A stretch of DNA of 51,555 nt from Flavobacterium tyrosinilyticum (GCF_023656565.1 NZ_JAMOKG010000002.1:1-51555), one strand, 5' to 3'. Positions 16,707 to 27,537 are shown, numbered from the stretch's first letter. Notes: generated by a model not told the origin, from the letters alone. Translations and numbers: made by a program.

Positions 16707-18188
16707 ATGTATTATATCGGATATGATATTGGAAGTTCTTCTGTCAAGGCAGCCTTGGTAGAAGCAGAAACGGGCAAAAAAGTAATCGTTTTGAATGAAC
16801 CGCAAAACGAAATGGAAATCCTTTCGATTCACCCAGACTGGGCAGAACAGGATCCTGAAATTTGGTGGCAGCACATTTGTACAGCAACTAAAAGAGCGAT
16901 TAAAGAGGCTAATATCGACGCATCGAAAATTCAGGGAATTGGTATTTCGTACCAAATGCATGGATTGGTGATTGTGGATGAATCTGGAAATGCCCTTAGA
17001 AATTCAATTATTTGGTGCGACAGCCGTGCGGTTGAGATTGGTAATACCGCTTTCGCCGAAATTGGAGAAGAAAAATGCATGTCGCATTTATTGAATTCGC
17101 CAGGAAATTTTACGGCTTCAAAACTGAAATGGGTTAAAGAAAATGAACCTGAAGTTTACAATAAAATTGCTAAATATATGCTTCCGGGAGATTACATCGC
17201 TTTGAAACTGACAGGCGAAGTAACGACAACCAAAAACGGTTTGTCTGAAGGAATGCTTTGGGATTATAAAGAAAATAAAGTAGCCGAGTGGCTTTTGGAT
17301 TACTACGGAATCGAACAATCATTAACTCCAAAAATCGTAGAAAACTTTACGAATCAAGGTGTTGTTACTGAAAAAGCTTCCGCTGAATCAGGTCTTCCAG
17401 CTGGAATTCCGATTGTGTATAGAGCAGGAGATCAGCCAAATAATGCTTTGTCATTAAATGTGCTTCGTCCGGGAGAAGTTGCTGCAACAGGTGGTACATC
17501 AGGCGTTTTCTATGCTGTGACAGAAACAAATTCAGGAAAAAGTACTCGTGTAAACAACTTCGTTCATGTGAATTATGCTGAATCAAATCCGAGAGTTGGA
17601 AAATTGCTGAATATAAACGGAGCAGGAATCCAATACAGATGGATGCGAAACAATATCGGAAATGAATCCTATGAAGAAATGAATGAAAAAGCATCTCAGA
17701 TAAATGTAGGTTCGCAAGGATTGGTTGTTATTCCGTTTGGAAATGGTGCTGAAAGAATGTTCAATAATAAAAATATTGGATCTCATATTTTAAACCTGAA
17801 TTTTAATATTCATACCAATGCGCATTTATTCAGAGCATCTTTGGAAGCAATTGCGTTTTCTTTTGTGTATGGAATGGAATGCTTGAAAGATGATAATGCC
17901 ACAATTAATGTGATTAGAGCGGGAAATGATAATTTATTCCGTTCCGAAATTTTCTCTAATACAGTTGCAACATTAATTGGACATGAAATAGAAATTTACA
18001 ATACAACCGGAGCAGTAGGAGCGGCGAGAGCAGTAGGCTTGACAGATGGTGACTTTGAAAAATTTGGTTCGGGAATTACAACAAACGACCACGTAATGAC
18101 CTTTTTGCCTCTAAAAAATAAAGAGGAATACGAAACGGCTTATAAAAAATGGAAACAAGAATTAGAATTAATATTAACAAATAAATAA
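16707..18188 (+). CDS. xylB: Xylulokinase
   Basis: The 493-residue FGGY-family kinase phosphorylates D-xylulose to D-xylulose 5-phosphate. Signatures include the N-terminal phosphate loop YIGYDIGSSSVKAALV, GISYQMHGLV, IIWCDSRA (about 115-122), the C-terminal ATP region GGTSGVFYAV and GAGIQYRWMRN. An in-frame extension to 16662 exists, but the Met at 16707 places the family N-terminus directly at the start and leaves 2 bp after xylR, so it is preferred. It ends 9 bp before xylA, so xylR, xylB and xylA form a tight operon. Confidence 0.96.
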   Translation: MYYIGYDIGSSSVKAALVEAETGKKVIVLNEPQNEMEILSIHPDWAEQDPEIWWQHICTATKRAIKEANIDASKIQGIGISYQMHGLVIVDESGNALRNSIIWCDSRAVEIGNTAFAEIGEEKCMSHLLNSPGNFTASKLKWVKENEPEVYNKIAKYMLPGDYIALKLTGEVTTTKNGLSEGMLWDYKENKVAEWLLDYYGIEQSLTPKIVENFTNQGVVTEKASAESGLPAGIPIVYRAGDQPNNALSLNVLRPGEVAATGGTSGVFYAVTETNSGKSTRVNNFVHVNYAESNPRVGKLLNINGAGIQYRWMRNNIGNESYEEMNEKASQINVGSQGLVVIPFGNGAERMFNNKNIGSHILNLNFNIHTNAHLFRASLEAIAFSFVYGMECLKDDNATINVIRAGNDNLFRSEIFSNTVATLIGHEIEIYNTTGAVGAARAVGLTDGDFEKFGSGITTNDHVMTFLPLKNKEEYETAYKKWKQELELILTNK

Positions 18189-18197
18189 AAAAATCAA

Positions 18198-19523
18198 ATG
18201 ATAGTTTTAGGAGATAAAGAATACTACAAAGGTATTGGCCAAATTAAATTTGAAGGGAAAGAATCTGATAATCCGTTGGCATTTAAATATTACAATCCAG
18301 ACCAAGTTGTAGCTGGAAAAACAATGCGTGAGCACTTTAAATTTGCCATCGCTTATTGGCATACTTTCTGTGGACAAGGTAGCGATCCATTCGGACCAGG
18401 AACACAGCAATTTGCTTGGGATGCTTCGTCAGATCCGTATCAGGCTGCAAAAGATAAGGCAGACGCTGCTTTCGAATTTATCAGCAAAATGGGATTTGAT
18501 TATTTCTGTTTCCACGATTACGATTTAATTGCTGAAGGAGCAACTTTCGCAGAATCAGAAAAACGTTTGGCTTTTATTACAGATTATTTAAAACAGAAAA
18601 AAGCAGATTCTGGAATTAAATTGCTTTGGGGAACTTCAAACTGTTTCTCTAATCCAAGATTCATGAACGGAGCGGCTACAAATCCTGATTTTAATGTAGT
18701 AGCAAGAGCTGGTGGACAAGTAAAATTGGCTTTGGATGCAACAATTGCTTTAGGTGGAGAAAACTACGTGTTCTGGGGAGGTAGAGAAGGTTATATGTCT
18801 TTACTAAATACAGATATGGGAAGAGAATTAGACCACATGGCACAATTCTTAGCAATGTCTAGAGACTATGCAAGATCTCAAGGTTTTAAAGGAACTTTCT
18901 TCATTGAGCCAAAACCAATGGAGCCATCTAAACACCAATACGATTTTGACTCGGCTACAGCAATCGGATTCTTGAAAAATTATGGTTTAGATAAAGATTT
19001 CAAAATCAATATCGAAGTAAACCACGCTACATTGGCACAGCATACTTTCCAACACGAACTAGAAGTTGCGGCAAAAGCGGGAATGTTAGGAAGCATTGAT
19101 GCGAACAGAGGTGATTACCAAAACGGATGGGATACAGACCAGTTCCCAAACAACATTCAGGAAACAACTGAGGCAATGTTAGTTTTCTTAAAAGCTGGCG
19201 GATTGCAAGGTGGTGGAGTTAACTTCGATGCTAAAATTAGAAGAAACTCTACAGATTTAGAAGATGTTTTCTTAGCGCACATTGGCGGAGCTGATACTTT
19301 TGCAAGAGCTTTATTGACTGCAGATAGAATCATCACTTCTTCTCCTTACGAGAAATTAAGAACAGAAAGATACAGCTCTTTTGATTCTGGAAAAGGAAAA
19401 GATTTTGCTGACGGAAAATTAAACCTTAAAGATCTTTATACTATCGCTCACGAAAATGGAGAATTAAATCTTCAAAGCGGTAAACAAGAATTGTTTGAAA
19501 ATATCATTAACCAATACATTTAA
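18198..19523 (+). CDS. xylA: Xylose isomerase
   Basis: The 441-residue enzyme converts D-xylose to D-xylulose. It is a class II xylose isomerase like those of Bacteroides: [24 protein letters not shown] (catalytic His), [39 protein letters not shown] and [19 protein letters not shown] with the metal-binding carboxylates and histidine. Length fits class II (about 440). It is the last gene of the xylR-xylB-xylA operon and is followed by a strong terminator 18 bp after the stop. Confidence 0.98.
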   Translation: MIVLGDKEYYKGIGQIKFEGKESDNPLAFKYYNPDQVVAGKTMREHFKFAIAYWHTFCGQGSDPFGPGTQQFAWDASSDPYQAAKDKADAAFEFISKMGFDYFCFHDYDLIAEGATFAESEKRLAFITDYLKQKKADSGIKLLWGTSNCFSNPRFMNGAATNPDFNVVARAGGQVKLALDATIALGGENYVFWGGREGYMSLLNTDMGRELDHMAQFLAMSRDYARSQGFKGTFFIEPKPMEPSKHQYDFDSATAIGFLKNYGLDKDFKINIEVNHATLAQHTFQHELEVAAKAGMLGSIDANRGDYQNGWDTDQFPNNIQETTEAMLVFLKAGGLQGGGVNFDAKIRRNSTDLEDVFLAHIGGADTFARALLTADRIITSSPYEKLRTERYSSFDSGKGKDFADGKLNLKDLYTIAHENGELNLQSGKQELFENIINQYI

Positions 19524-19541
19524 TTGGTAAACTTCTACAGC

Positions 19542-19576
19542 AAACCTAACAGGTTCTAAAAACCTGTTAGGTTTCT
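19542..19576 (+). terminator. Terminator after xylA
   Basis: AAACCTAACAGGTT (19542-19555) pairs perfectly with AACCTGTTAGGTTT (19561-19574) over a five-base loop, followed by CTTATAAAA. This hairpin wording recurs in the leader of the GPH gene, so it may itself be a repeat put to use as a terminator. The stretch from 19577 to 19917 is AT-rich with no gene seen. Confidence 0.8.
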
Positions 19577-19917
19577 TATAAAACTTAGTGAGACAAAAAT
19601 CTAAGAAAATTTAAATTTTTGAATATGATAGCTATAAAGCGTTAAAAATATTTAAAAATGTTTTTTAGATAGAAACTTCGAAAATGTGCATTAAGATTAT
19701 GGCTTTTTTACATTGAGATTTAAGAAAAATAGATTGAAGGTTTAGTTACTATTTTTTGAAAATCGAAACGAATAAAAGGTCAGTTTGATAAAATAGTGAG
19801 TATTTTTTATTGAAGGTTTTTTGAAGAGCAAAATCAATCGAAATGCACATTTTTCACTAGAATTTAGATGCACTGCAGTGCGTTATTAGCTTACTTACAC
19901 AAAGAAATATAAGCAAT

Positions 19918-20020
19918 TTTGTCATTTCGACGAAGGAGAAATCTTCGCAAGAAACTCGACAAAGATTGATTCTCAGTGCGGAGCTACTTATGGAGATTTC
20001 TCCTTCGTCGAAATGACAAA
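19918..20020. repeat. 103-bp element with perfect 27-bp terminal inverted repeats
   Basis: Bases 19918-19944 are the exact reverse complement of 19994-20020. The termini begin TTTGTCATTTCGACGAAGG and end CCTTCGTCGAAATGACAAA, with a 49-bp centre. It has no coding content. The form fits a miniature inverted-repeat element or a REP-like palindrome, and its ends resemble those of the element at 15380. It ends 61 bp before the transaldolase start. Confidence 0.85.
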
Positions 20021-20081
20021 CTGTATGTTTTAGTAGATGATAAATCAGTTTTTAAAAGCAACTAATCAAACCAAAAAACTT

Positions 20082-20738
20082 ATGAAATTTTTTATTGACA
20101 CCGCCAATCTTCAAGACATTGAAGAAGCGCAGGCTTTAGGTGTTTTAGACGGTGTAACCACCAATCCGTCTTTAATGGCAAAAGAAGGCATTACAGGAAA
20201 AGAAAATATCCTGAAACATTATCTTGATATTTGTAACATCGTCGACGGCGATGTTTCGGCTGAGGTAATCTCGACTGAATTTGAAGGAATGGTAAAAGAA
20301 GGAGAAGAGCTAGCAGCTTTACATCCTCAGATTGTAGTGAAACTCCCTATGATTGGCGATGGTGTAAAGGCCTGCAAATATTTTTCTTCGAAAGGAATTC
20401 GCACCAATGTTACTTTAGTATTTTCGGCGGGTCAGGCTTTGCTTGCTGCTAAAGCAGGAGCTACTTATGTTTCGCCATTTTTAGGAAGATTAGATGATGT
20501 TTCTACTGATGGAATGCATTTGATTGCTGAAATCAGAGAAATATACGACAACTATAATTATCAAACTCAAATCTTGTCGGCTTCTGTGCGACATACCATG
20601 CATATTATCAATTGTGCCAAAATTGGATCAGATGTAATGACTGGACCGCTTTCTGCGATAAAAGGTCTTCTAAAACATCCTTTAACCGATATCGGATTAA
20701 AGCAATTTGTAGAAGACGCGAAAAAGATGAATTTATAG
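20082..20738 (+). CDS. tal: Transaldolase (TalC / fructose-6-phosphate aldolase-like)
   Basis: The 218-residue protein belongs to the short transaldolase group: MKFFIDTANLQDIEEA at the start, GVTTNPSLMAKEG, and VVKLPM with the Schiff-base lysine K87. It moves a dihydroxyacetone unit between sugar phosphates and so links xylulose 5-phosphate to glycolysis; fructose-6-phosphate aldolase activity is possible in this group. A frame continues upstream to 20037, but the family begins MKFFIDT, so 20082 is chosen. Its place after xylA fits a role in pentose use. It may also serve general metabolism. Confidence 0.95.
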   Translation: MKFFIDTANLQDIEEAQALGVLDGVTTNPSLMAKEGITGKENILKHYLDICNIVDGDVSAEVISTEFEGMVKEGEELAALHPQIVVKLPMIGDGVKACKYFSSKGIRTNVTLVFSAGQALLAAKAGATYVSPFLGRLDDVSTDGMHLIAEIREIYDNYNYQTQILSASVRHTMHIINCAKIGSDVMTGPLSAIKGLLKHPLTDIGLKQFVEDAKKMNL

Positions 20739-20767
20739 CCTTTTTCATTTACTTTTTTATAGTTTTA

Positions 20768-20804
20768 AAACTCTCTTTCAGTTATTTGGAAGGGAGTTTT
20801 TTTT
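20768..20804 (+). terminator. Terminator after transaldolase
   Basis: AAACTCTCTTTC-like sequence (20768-20779) pairs imperfectly with GGAAGGGAGTTT (20788-20799) and is followed by a T run. Confidence 0.75.
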
Positions 20805-20815
20805 ATGAAATAAAA

Positions 20816-20827
20816 GCAACCGATTGT
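20816..20827 (+). promoter_or_regulatory. LacI-type operator, distal copy before susC
   Basis: GCAACCGATTGT belongs to the six-copy palindrome family. It lies directly after the transaldolase terminator and 350 bp upstream of the second copy at 21166. The AT-rich stretch between the two holds no gene. Confidence 0.55.
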
Positions 20828-21165
20828 CTCTCTTTAAGTTTTGTAAGAATTGTAATATTTTAATAGCAGTGTATTGGTTTTTAGTTTATAAGATTTCTTA
20901 AGCCAGCTTTTATAAGGCATAGCGAAAGATTTAATTTATGATGAATTTTTAGACAGTTACTACAACGTTTTAGTTTTTTTTGAAAAAATCTCGTTTTTTA
21001 ACATTTTATATTTTTTTTAAGATTTTGAATCAAATGATTTATTATCTCTAACGTTTTCGTAATATTAAATGCTTGTTTTGATGATTGCTTAATATTTTTT
21101 AATTATTAATACAGATAATTCTTTTTTTTAGCTTTATTTTTTCGAAATTAGAAATAAAAAATAAC

Positions 21166-21203
21166 ACAACCGATTGCGTGTTGTTGTTTTTTGCATATAT
21201 TTG
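21166..21203 (+). promoter_or_regulatory. susC promoter with LacI-type operator over the -33 element
   Basis: TATATTTG at 21196-21203 matches the Bacteroidota -7 consensus TAnnTTTG exactly. Nineteen nt upstream, ATTG (21173-21176) can serve as -33. These same bases are the right half of the operator ACAACCGATTGC (21166-21177), so a bound LacI-type protein would compete with the sigma factor. The predicted leader is about 105 nt. Confidence 0.7.
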
Positions 21204-21316
21204 TTTTGACTATAAGCTATTTATTTGTTTGAAATGTTAAAATGAAAACGAGTAAAAAAGTCATCTAAAAAGAAAACTAACTAAACCATACTATTAACTC
21301 ATTAAACCAATTATTT

Positions 21317-24300
21317 ATGACTAACTTTTTAATTACTAAAAGCAGATCTAAATACTTTAAGAATTGGGGGTTCTTAATCCTGATGCTGGTATTTTCTGCT
21401 GCAGTAAATGCACAAATTACTGTTACAGGTACTGTATCTGATGGTGTAGGACCAATACCAGGTGTCAACATTATTGTAAAAGGAGCCAAAACAAGTACCG
21501 TATCTAATTTTGACGGGACTTACACCCTTCAAGCTATTCCCAATAATAGTATTTTGGTCTTTAGCTTTATTGGATACAAACCGTATGAAGTTGCAGTGAA
21601 TAATAAAACTAAAATTGATGCTGTACTAGAAGAGAATTTAAACGACTTAAAAGAAGTTGTTGTTATTGGATACGGAACGGCAAAAAGAGCAGATTTAACA
21701 GGAGCAATTTCTTCTATATCTAGTTCTGCGGTAACACAATCTGTTTCTACAACTATCGATCAGGTACTGCAAGGCCGAGCGGCTGGGGTGCAGATACAGC
21801 AAAATAGCGGTACGCCTGGAGGAAGTTCTTCGGTACGTATTCGTGGTATAAGCTCTATTACAGGTTCTAATGAACCGATTTATGTAATTGATGGTGTTAT
21901 TATAGATGGTAATTCAGGTTCTTTAAATACAAATCCGCTTTCAGGAATTAACCCTAATGATATTGCTTCTATAGATATTTTGAAAGATGCTTCTGCAACT
22001 GCTATTTATGGTTCTAGAGCAGCAAATGGGGTAATAATGGTGACTACTAAAACAGGTAGAAAAGGAGATTTGACTTTAAATTTTGACAGTTATGTAGGGT
22101 GGCAGCAAATGCCTAAAGAATTGCAGGTGCTTAATTTAAGAGAATATGGAACGCTGAAAAACACGAGATCAGATTTAGGAATCGTTCAAAGAGATCCTTA
22201 TTTTATTCGTCCTGATCTATTAGGAGAAGGAACAAACTGGCAAGATGAATTATTTCAAACAGGTTTAATTCAGAGCTACAATTTATCTGCGTCAGGCGGA
22301 TCTGATACTACTACTTATGCATTAGGAATGTCTTATTTTGATCAGGAAGGAACGATCATCGGTTCTTCTTTTGATCGTATGACCATTCGTGCAGTTGTAG
22401 ACTCGCAAGTAAAGAAATGGATGAAAGTTGGAGTGAATTTAAATGCTTACAAAACCAATCAGGTCACTACAGTAAATGATGATTCGGTTATTTTAACGGC
22501 ACTAAAACAAACTCCAAACGTAGCCGCTAGAAATGCTGACGGTACTTTTGACGGGCCAGATACAACAGAATTTGTTCAGACAAATCCATTGGGAATTGCA
22601 ATGTTGAAAGACAATCATGGAAAAGATTATGGAATTAGAGGAAATGTGTATGCCGAAATTGGTTTTACAAAAGATTTAAAATTGAGAACCCAATATTCTA
22701 TAGATTATGGTTTTGGAAACCGATATACTTTTAATCCATCTTATACTTTTGGAGCATTATCAAATGAAGTTAGAGAAGGATCCAGAACAAAATCTACGAG
22801 CGAAAACTGGATGTGGACTAATACTTTGACTTATAATAAAGCATTCGGAAAACATAATGTTAATGCACTGGTAGCTCAAGAATTTCAAGAGCAAAACTGG
22901 GAAAATCTGTATGGCTACCGTTCAGGTTATTTAACAAATGGAGCTACAGATTTAAACGCTGGAGACCCAACAACGGCTAGAAATTCAAATGCAAGTTCTA
23001 CAAAATCGCTTAGTTCTTATTTTGCAAGAGCAACGTATACATTTGATGATCGATACATTTTAACAGGAACAATCAGAAGAGACGGATCTTCGCAATTTGC
23101 TGAAGGCAATAAATGGGATTGGTTTCCATCTGCTTCATTAGCGTGGAAAGTTTCAAACGAATCATTTTTAAAAGAAAATCAGACTATTAGCAATTTAAAA
23201 TTACGTGCAGGATGGGGAGTTACAGGTAATTCAAGTGTACCCAATAATGCTTATACTTCTGTTTATGGCACTTCGGCAACCAATTGGGGAAGCGGGCAAA
23301 TTGCAACTAATACTGCAAATCCAGACCTTAAATGGGAAAAATCAAACCAGACTAATATTGGTTTAGATATCGGACTTCTAGACAATAGAATTGAAATTTC
23401 AACAGATGTTTATTATAAAAAAACAGATGATTTATTACTAAGATTATCACTTCCAGCTTACGTAGGAACAACGGGTCAAGGAGCTACAACACCGCCTTTT
23501 GCTAATATCGGATCTCTTGAAAACAAAGGTTTCGAGTTTACGATCAACACCATAAACATGCAGAGAAAAGATTTTCTTTGGAAATCAAATTTCAATATCT
23601 CGATGAACAGATTTAAAGTATTGAAATTGAATTCAGAATCTGGAGTTTACGATCAGACTTTACAACAAGGTTCAGACGTAACAGTGGTTACTCGTACTGC
23701 GGTTGGACAGCCATTAGGACAATTTTATGGTTATAAAGTAATTGGACGTTTTGAAAAAGCAACAGATTTCTATTATAAAGATGCCACAGGAACAGTAAAA
23801 CCAACAGCATTGCCGGAAGGAATGGTAATTGGTGAAAATGGCGTTTGGATTGGAGATTATATGTTTGAAGACGTAAATAAAGATGGAGTAATCAACGAAA
23901 AAGATGCAGGTTATATTGGAGATCCTAATCCAGATTTCACTTTCGGTTTCAACAATAGTTTTTCATTCAAAGGATTTGATGTGAGCATTTTATTTACAGG
24001 TTCTTACGGAAATGATGTTTTAAATTACCAAAGAAGATGGCTTGAAAACCCACGCGAGAATACCAATTTATTGAAATCAGCTTTAGGATACGCGCAATTA
24101 GAACTAATCGATCCGAACGGACCAAACGATTATCGTAATGTGCAGATTGTGGGCGGAGATCCTTACATGCCTAGAATTGCAGCGTCATCAGCAGCTTCGG
24201 CTTCTAATTATCGTTTAAGCAACAGATTTGTTGAAGACGGGTCTTATGTAAGACTTAAGAATATTTCGATTGGCTATAATCTTCCTAAAGATTTGTATTC

Positions 24301-24484
24301 TAAATACGGAATTTCAAACATCAAAGTATATTCAAACATGCAGAATGTTTTAACCTTTACCAAATATAAAGGATACGATCCTGAAGTAGGTGCAATGTAC
24401 CAAAACCAACTTTTAAATGGTATCGATAACGGACGTTATCCTTCACCTATGGTAACTACGCTTGGATTAACTGTTAATTTCTAA
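21317..24484 (+). CDS. SusC/RagA-type TonB-dependent transporter for xylo-oligosaccharides
   Basis: The 1055-residue outer-membrane protein has a signal peptide (residues 1-33, ending AVNA), a CarboxypepD_reg-like domain (about 35-110, ITVTGTVSDGVGPIPGVNIIVKGA), a TonB plug (about 118-245; GRAAGVQIQQNSGTPGGSSS and NEPIYVIDGV) and a beta-barrel ending in a Phe-terminated strand (TLGLTVNF). It lacks the N-terminal STN domain, so it is not tied to a FecI/FecR pair, unlike the SusC at 38289. SusD follows after 10 bp. It should import xylan fragments through the outer membrane; the substrate is inferred from its neighbours. Its promoter carries the LacI-type operator. Confidence 0.97.
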   Translation: MTNFLITKSRSKYFKNWGFLILMLVFSAAVNAQITVTGTVSDGVGPIPGVNIIVKGAKTSTVSNFDGTYTLQAIPNNSILVFSFIGYKPYEVAVNNKTKIDAVLEENLNDLKEVVVIGYGTAKRADLTGAISSISSSAVTQSVSTTIDQVLQGRAAGVQIQQNSGTPGGSSSVRIRGISSITGSNEPIYVIDGVIIDGNSGSLNTNPLSGINPNDIASIDILKDASATAIYGSRAANGVIMVTTKTGRKGDLTLNFDSYVGWQQMPKELQVLNLREYGTLKNTRSDLGIVQRDPYFIRPDLLGEGTNWQDELFQTGLIQSYNLSASGGSDTTTYALGMSYFDQEGTIIGSSFDRMTIRAVVDSQVKKWMKVGVNLNAYKTNQVTTVNDDSVILTALKQTPNVAARNADGTFDGPDTTEFVQTNPLGIAMLKDNHGKDYGIRGNVYAEIGFTKDLKLRTQYSIDYGFGNRYTFNPSYTFGALSNEVREGSRTKSTSENWMWTNTLTYNKAFGKHNVNALVAQEFQEQNWENLYGYRSGYLTNGATDLNAGDPTTARNSNASSTKSLSSYFARATYTFDDRYILTGTIRRDGSSQFAEGNKWDWFPSASLAWKVSNESFLKENQTISNLKLRAGWGVTGNSSVPNNAYTSVYGTSATNWGSGQIATNTANPDLKWEKSNQTNIGLDIGLLDNRIEISTDVYYKKTDDLLLRLSLPAYVGTTGQGATTPPFANIGSLENKGFEFTINTINMQRKDFLWKSNFNISMNRFKVLKLNSESGVYDQTLQQGSDVTVVTRTAVGQPLGQFYGYKVIGRFEKATDFYYKDATGTVKPTALPEGMVIGENGVWIGDYMFEDVNKDGVINEKDAGYIGDPNPDFTFGFNNSFSFKGFDVSILFTGSYGNDVLNYQRRWLENPRENTNLLKSALGYAQLELIDPNGPNDYRNVQIVGGDPYMPRIAASSAASASNYRLSNRFVEDGSYVRLKNISIGYNLPKDLYSKYGISNIKVYSNMQNVLTFTKYKGYDPEVGAMYQNQLLNGIDNGRYPSPMVTTLGLTVNF

Positions 24485-24494
24485 AAAACGCACA

Positions 24495-26126
24495 ATGAAA
24501 ACAAAGAAAATATTTTACACGGCTTTAATGATTGCATTGCCATTTGTTTGGACGAGTTGCAGCGATATTTTGGACGTTGAACCGAATGATGTAATTACAA
24601 AAGAGAACTTTTATAAAACGGAATCTGATTTTCAGGCCGCAACAGGGCCATTATACAATAAAGTATGGTTTGATTTTAATGATAAATTCTATTACGGATT
24701 AGGAGACGGACGTGCCGCAAACATGTATGCGCCTTTCTCAGATTATGTTTATCCGTTTACAGATTTAACAGAAACGGGACTAACAGGGCCTTTGGTTTCG
24801 GCTTGGGCATCTTTGTATAATGTAATACAGCAGTCTAATAATGTGATCATCGGAATTTCTGGAAGCGCAATGAGCGAGACTATTAAAAACAAATATATTG
24901 CTGAAGCTCGTTTTATGAGAGGAACAGCTTATTGGTATTTGGCTTCATTATGGGGAGATGTGATTATTTCTACAGATCCGAGAGAATTGGTAAAAAATCC
25001 AATCGTAAACAAAAATCCAATGAAAGATGTTTACGAATTCTCGATGCGTGATTTAGAATTTGCTGCAAAATACCTTCCGGAAACTGCAGGGCAGGCTGGA
25101 CGTTTAACAAAATACAGCGCCTACGGAATGCTGTCTCGTGTTTACTTATCATTTTCAGGAGTTAGCGACAACCCAAACAGCGGAACCCGTAATCAAGAAT
25201 ACCTTGATTTAGCCAAAAAAGCGGCAGAAAAAGTAATGAGTTCTGGGCCTTACAGCCTAATGACCAATTATGAAGATCTGTTCATGATTGACAATAACAA
25301 CAATACGGAATCTATGTTTGCATTGCAATGGGTTCCTAATGGAGATTATGGAGTAAACAATACGCAGCAGGCCTATTTTGCATTAGGTTCTGATATTACT
25401 GGAGACGATGCCGCTTGGGGATATTGGACAAGAGCTTCTTATAATGTTTTACAAGAATATGAATCAAAAGATCTTCGTCGTAGAGCGACTTTTATGGGAG
25501 ATGGTGATCATTATGCAGAAATCAATAAAGCAAATGGCGGTTATACAGTAGATCACAGTGCTGATTTCTTAACCGTTAAAAAAGGAGTTGTAGGTTCTAC
25601 CAAAGATAATTCTAAAATTACGCGTATGAATTCTGCTTTAAATACTTACATGTTACGTCTGGCAGAGGTTTATTTAAATTACGCAGAAGCAGCTTTAGGA
25701 AACAATGCTACAACTGCAGATGCAACAGCTATTTCGGTTGTAAACAGACTTCGCACACGTGCAGGTTTAGATCCTAAAACAACACTGACTTATGCAGATC
25801 TTGCGCACGAAAGAAGAGTAGAATTATGTATGGAAGGGCAATATTGGTACGATCTAGTTCGCAGGGCTTACTACAAACAGCAGGAAGTAATCAACTATGT
25901 GACTGCACAAAATAGAGGAACAATAACTCCAATTTTGTATGACACAGCAACCAATACCGTTACGGTTGATGCTACAAAGGCGACAAGTCCGAGAGCAATT
26001 GGCGTAATCGATGCAACAATTTTCACACTTCCTTATCCAGAATCTGAATTGGTTCAGAATCCGTTATTGAGAGAAAATCCTGTTCCGTATCAGTTTACAG
26101 AAGAGAAAATAAAAGACTTATTCTAG
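24495..26126 (+). CDS. SusD/RagB-type surface lipoprotein
   Basis: The 543-residue lipoprotein has a lipobox ending at Cys22 (WTSC) followed by [20 protein letters not shown], a standard SusD N-terminus. The TPR-bearing middle ([19 protein letters not shown]) and the C-terminal [18 protein letters not shown] are family hallmarks. SusD acts as the lid over SusC and binds the glycan at the cell surface. It is translated directly after its SusC partner and before the glycan-binding protein. Confidence 0.97.
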   Translation: MKTKKIFYTALMIALPFVWTSCSDILDVEPNDVITKENFYKTESDFQAATGPLYNKVWFDFNDKFYYGLGDGRAANMYAPFSDYVYPFTDLTETGLTGPLVSAWASLYNVIQQSNNVIIGISGSAMSETIKNKYIAEARFMRGTAYWYLASLWGDVIISTDPRELVKNPIVNKNPMKDVYEFSMRDLEFAAKYLPETAGQAGRLTKYSAYGMLSRVYLSFSGVSDNPNSGTRNQEYLDLAKKAAEKVMSSGPYSLMTNYEDLFMIDNNNNTESMFALQWVPNGDYGVNNTQQAYFALGSDITGDDAAWGYWTRASYNVLQEYESKDLRRRATFMGDGDHYAEINKANGGYTVDHSADFLTVKKGVVGSTKDNSKITRMNSALNTYMLRLAEVYLNYAEAALGNNATTADATAISVVNRLRTRAGLDPKTTLTYADLAHERRVELCMEGQYWYDLVRRAYYKQQEVINYVTAQNRGTITPILYDTATNTVTVDATKATSPRAIGVIDATIFTLPYPESELVQNPLLRENPVPYQFTEEKIKDLF

Positions 26127-26157
26127 TTTCAGAAATAAAAAACTAAAAGACATAAAT

Positions 26158-27522
26158 ATGAAATATATTTTAAATAAAAAGTATTGGGCACCTATTGCAC
26201 TATTAAGCATGATGGTTTTCGGTATGCTATTTACTTCTTGCGACAACAACGATTCTGAAGGACGCGCAATGACCATTACAAAAGTGTTTTTAGAAGATGT
26301 AAATTCGACCGTACCAGATAGAGAAGTTAGTTTTGCCCGTTTAGGACAGCTATTGCGTATCGAAGGTTCTGGATTTGAAGGACTGAAAAAAGTTTATATT
26401 AACGGATATTCGACCTACTTCAATGTGGTTTTTGTTTCCAACAATTCAATGTTGGTAAGCATTTCTGCAGATACACCCATTACAGATGCAGATCCATCGG
26501 TAAGAAATACAATTCGTTTTGTAAATGATTCAAACGAAGTGACATTTCCTTTTCAAATCCGTTCAGGAAAACCGGCTATTTTAAGTATGTCGAATACAAT
26601 GCCAAATCCTGGAGAGACAATTATTGTTTCAGGAACAGGTTTGACAGAAGTGAGCAAAGTAGTTTTCCCTGGAAATGTTGAAGTAACAACAGGAATCACT
26701 TCAGATGAAGAAGGAGAGTCATTTACAGTTGTGGTGCCAAGCGGAATCTCAGATTTAGGAGGTTCAATTTATGCCGAAACATCAAACGGAGGAGTTTACT
26801 CTCCAGCGTATTTTAATTTCAAAAAAGGTTTACTGCTTAATTTTGACGGACAAGGTTCACACGGATATTGGGGAAGTTCAACAAGCATGATCCAGCCAGC
26901 AGATTTAGAGTCGGCAGCTTTAGGAACCATAAATACATCTCAAGGAAAATACGTACCTCATCGTCCAGCTCGTATTGCTTCTTTTGATGCAGCAAAAAAC
27001 CGTTGTACTGAAGTTTGGACAGCAGGAAATGGAGTAGACAATTGGAGAGCGCAATTAACGCCATACATTCCAGCAAGTACGCCATTGGATAAAGTAGGAT
27101 TTCAATTTGATATCTATGTGCCAGATGTTTGGAGAGATTCTGGTTTCTTAAAAATTTGTATGATCAATAATTTTAATGGTGGAGAATGGACAGGAGCTTG
27201 TTACAACTATGTTCCTTGGATTAAAGATGGTAAATCAATTGGAGTAAATACAACAGGGTGGATTACCGTTACAATTCCATTAAACAAATTCTACGCTTGG
27301 TCTAAAGAAGCATTTACTTTCGAAACAGTTCTAGCTTTTCGCGAAGCGGCAACGTATCAAAACTTTGGAATTTACTTCGAAAATTCTGATGTAAAACTAT
27401 CTAATGTAACAGGAAGCGCAAGCGAAGTAGAATTTCCTTCAAAAGCAACTTCTGTAAAAGTCTACACAGACAATTGGAGAATTGTACCATTAGATACGCC
27501 AGTATACAATGATTTTAACTAA
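26158..27522 (+). CDS. Surface glycan-binding lipoprotein (SGBP-B type, IPT/TIG domains)
   Basis: The 454-residue lipoprotein (lipobox Cys28, MLFTSC) has two Ig-like IPT/TIG domains in tandem (about 36-120 and 121-215; [16 protein letters not shown] and [16 protein letters not shown]). They carry a C-terminal domain (about 222-454) of the kind that binds glycan in SGBPs of xyloglucan and xylan loci (SGBP_B_XBD-like). The tandem domains act as a stalk that presents the binding face away from the cell. Position after SusCD and before the xylanase fits the usual SusE/F slot. Domain names are by recall, and xylan binding is inferred. Confidence 0.88.
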   Translation: MKYILNKKYWAPIALLSMMVFGMLFTSCDNNDSEGRAMTITKVFLEDVNSTVPDREVSFARLGQLLRIEGSGFEGLKKVYINGYSTYFNVVFVSNNSMLVSISADTPITDADPSVRNTIRFVNDSNEVTFPFQIRSGKPAILSMSNTMPNPGETIIVSGTGLTEVSKVVFPGNVEVTTGITSDEEGESFTVVVPSGISDLGGSIYAETSNGGVYSPAYFNFKKGLLLNFDGQGSHGYWGSSTSMIQPADLESAALGTINTSQGKYVPHRPARIASFDAAKNRCTEVWTAGNGVDNWRAQLTPYIPASTPLDKVGFQFDIYVPDVWRDSGFLKICMINNFNGGEWTGACYNYVPWIKDGKSIGVNTTGWITVTIPLNKFYAWSKEAFTFETVLAFREAATYQNFGIYFENSDVKLSNVTGSASEVEFPSKATSVKVYTDNWRIVPLDTPVYNDFN

Positions 27523-27537
27523 CCCAACAGCCACAAA

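Noticed and set aside
21317..24484. Link between the xylan SusC and the ECF/FecR pair
   Set aside because: This SusC has no STN domain, while the one at 38289 has it and lies next to fecR.
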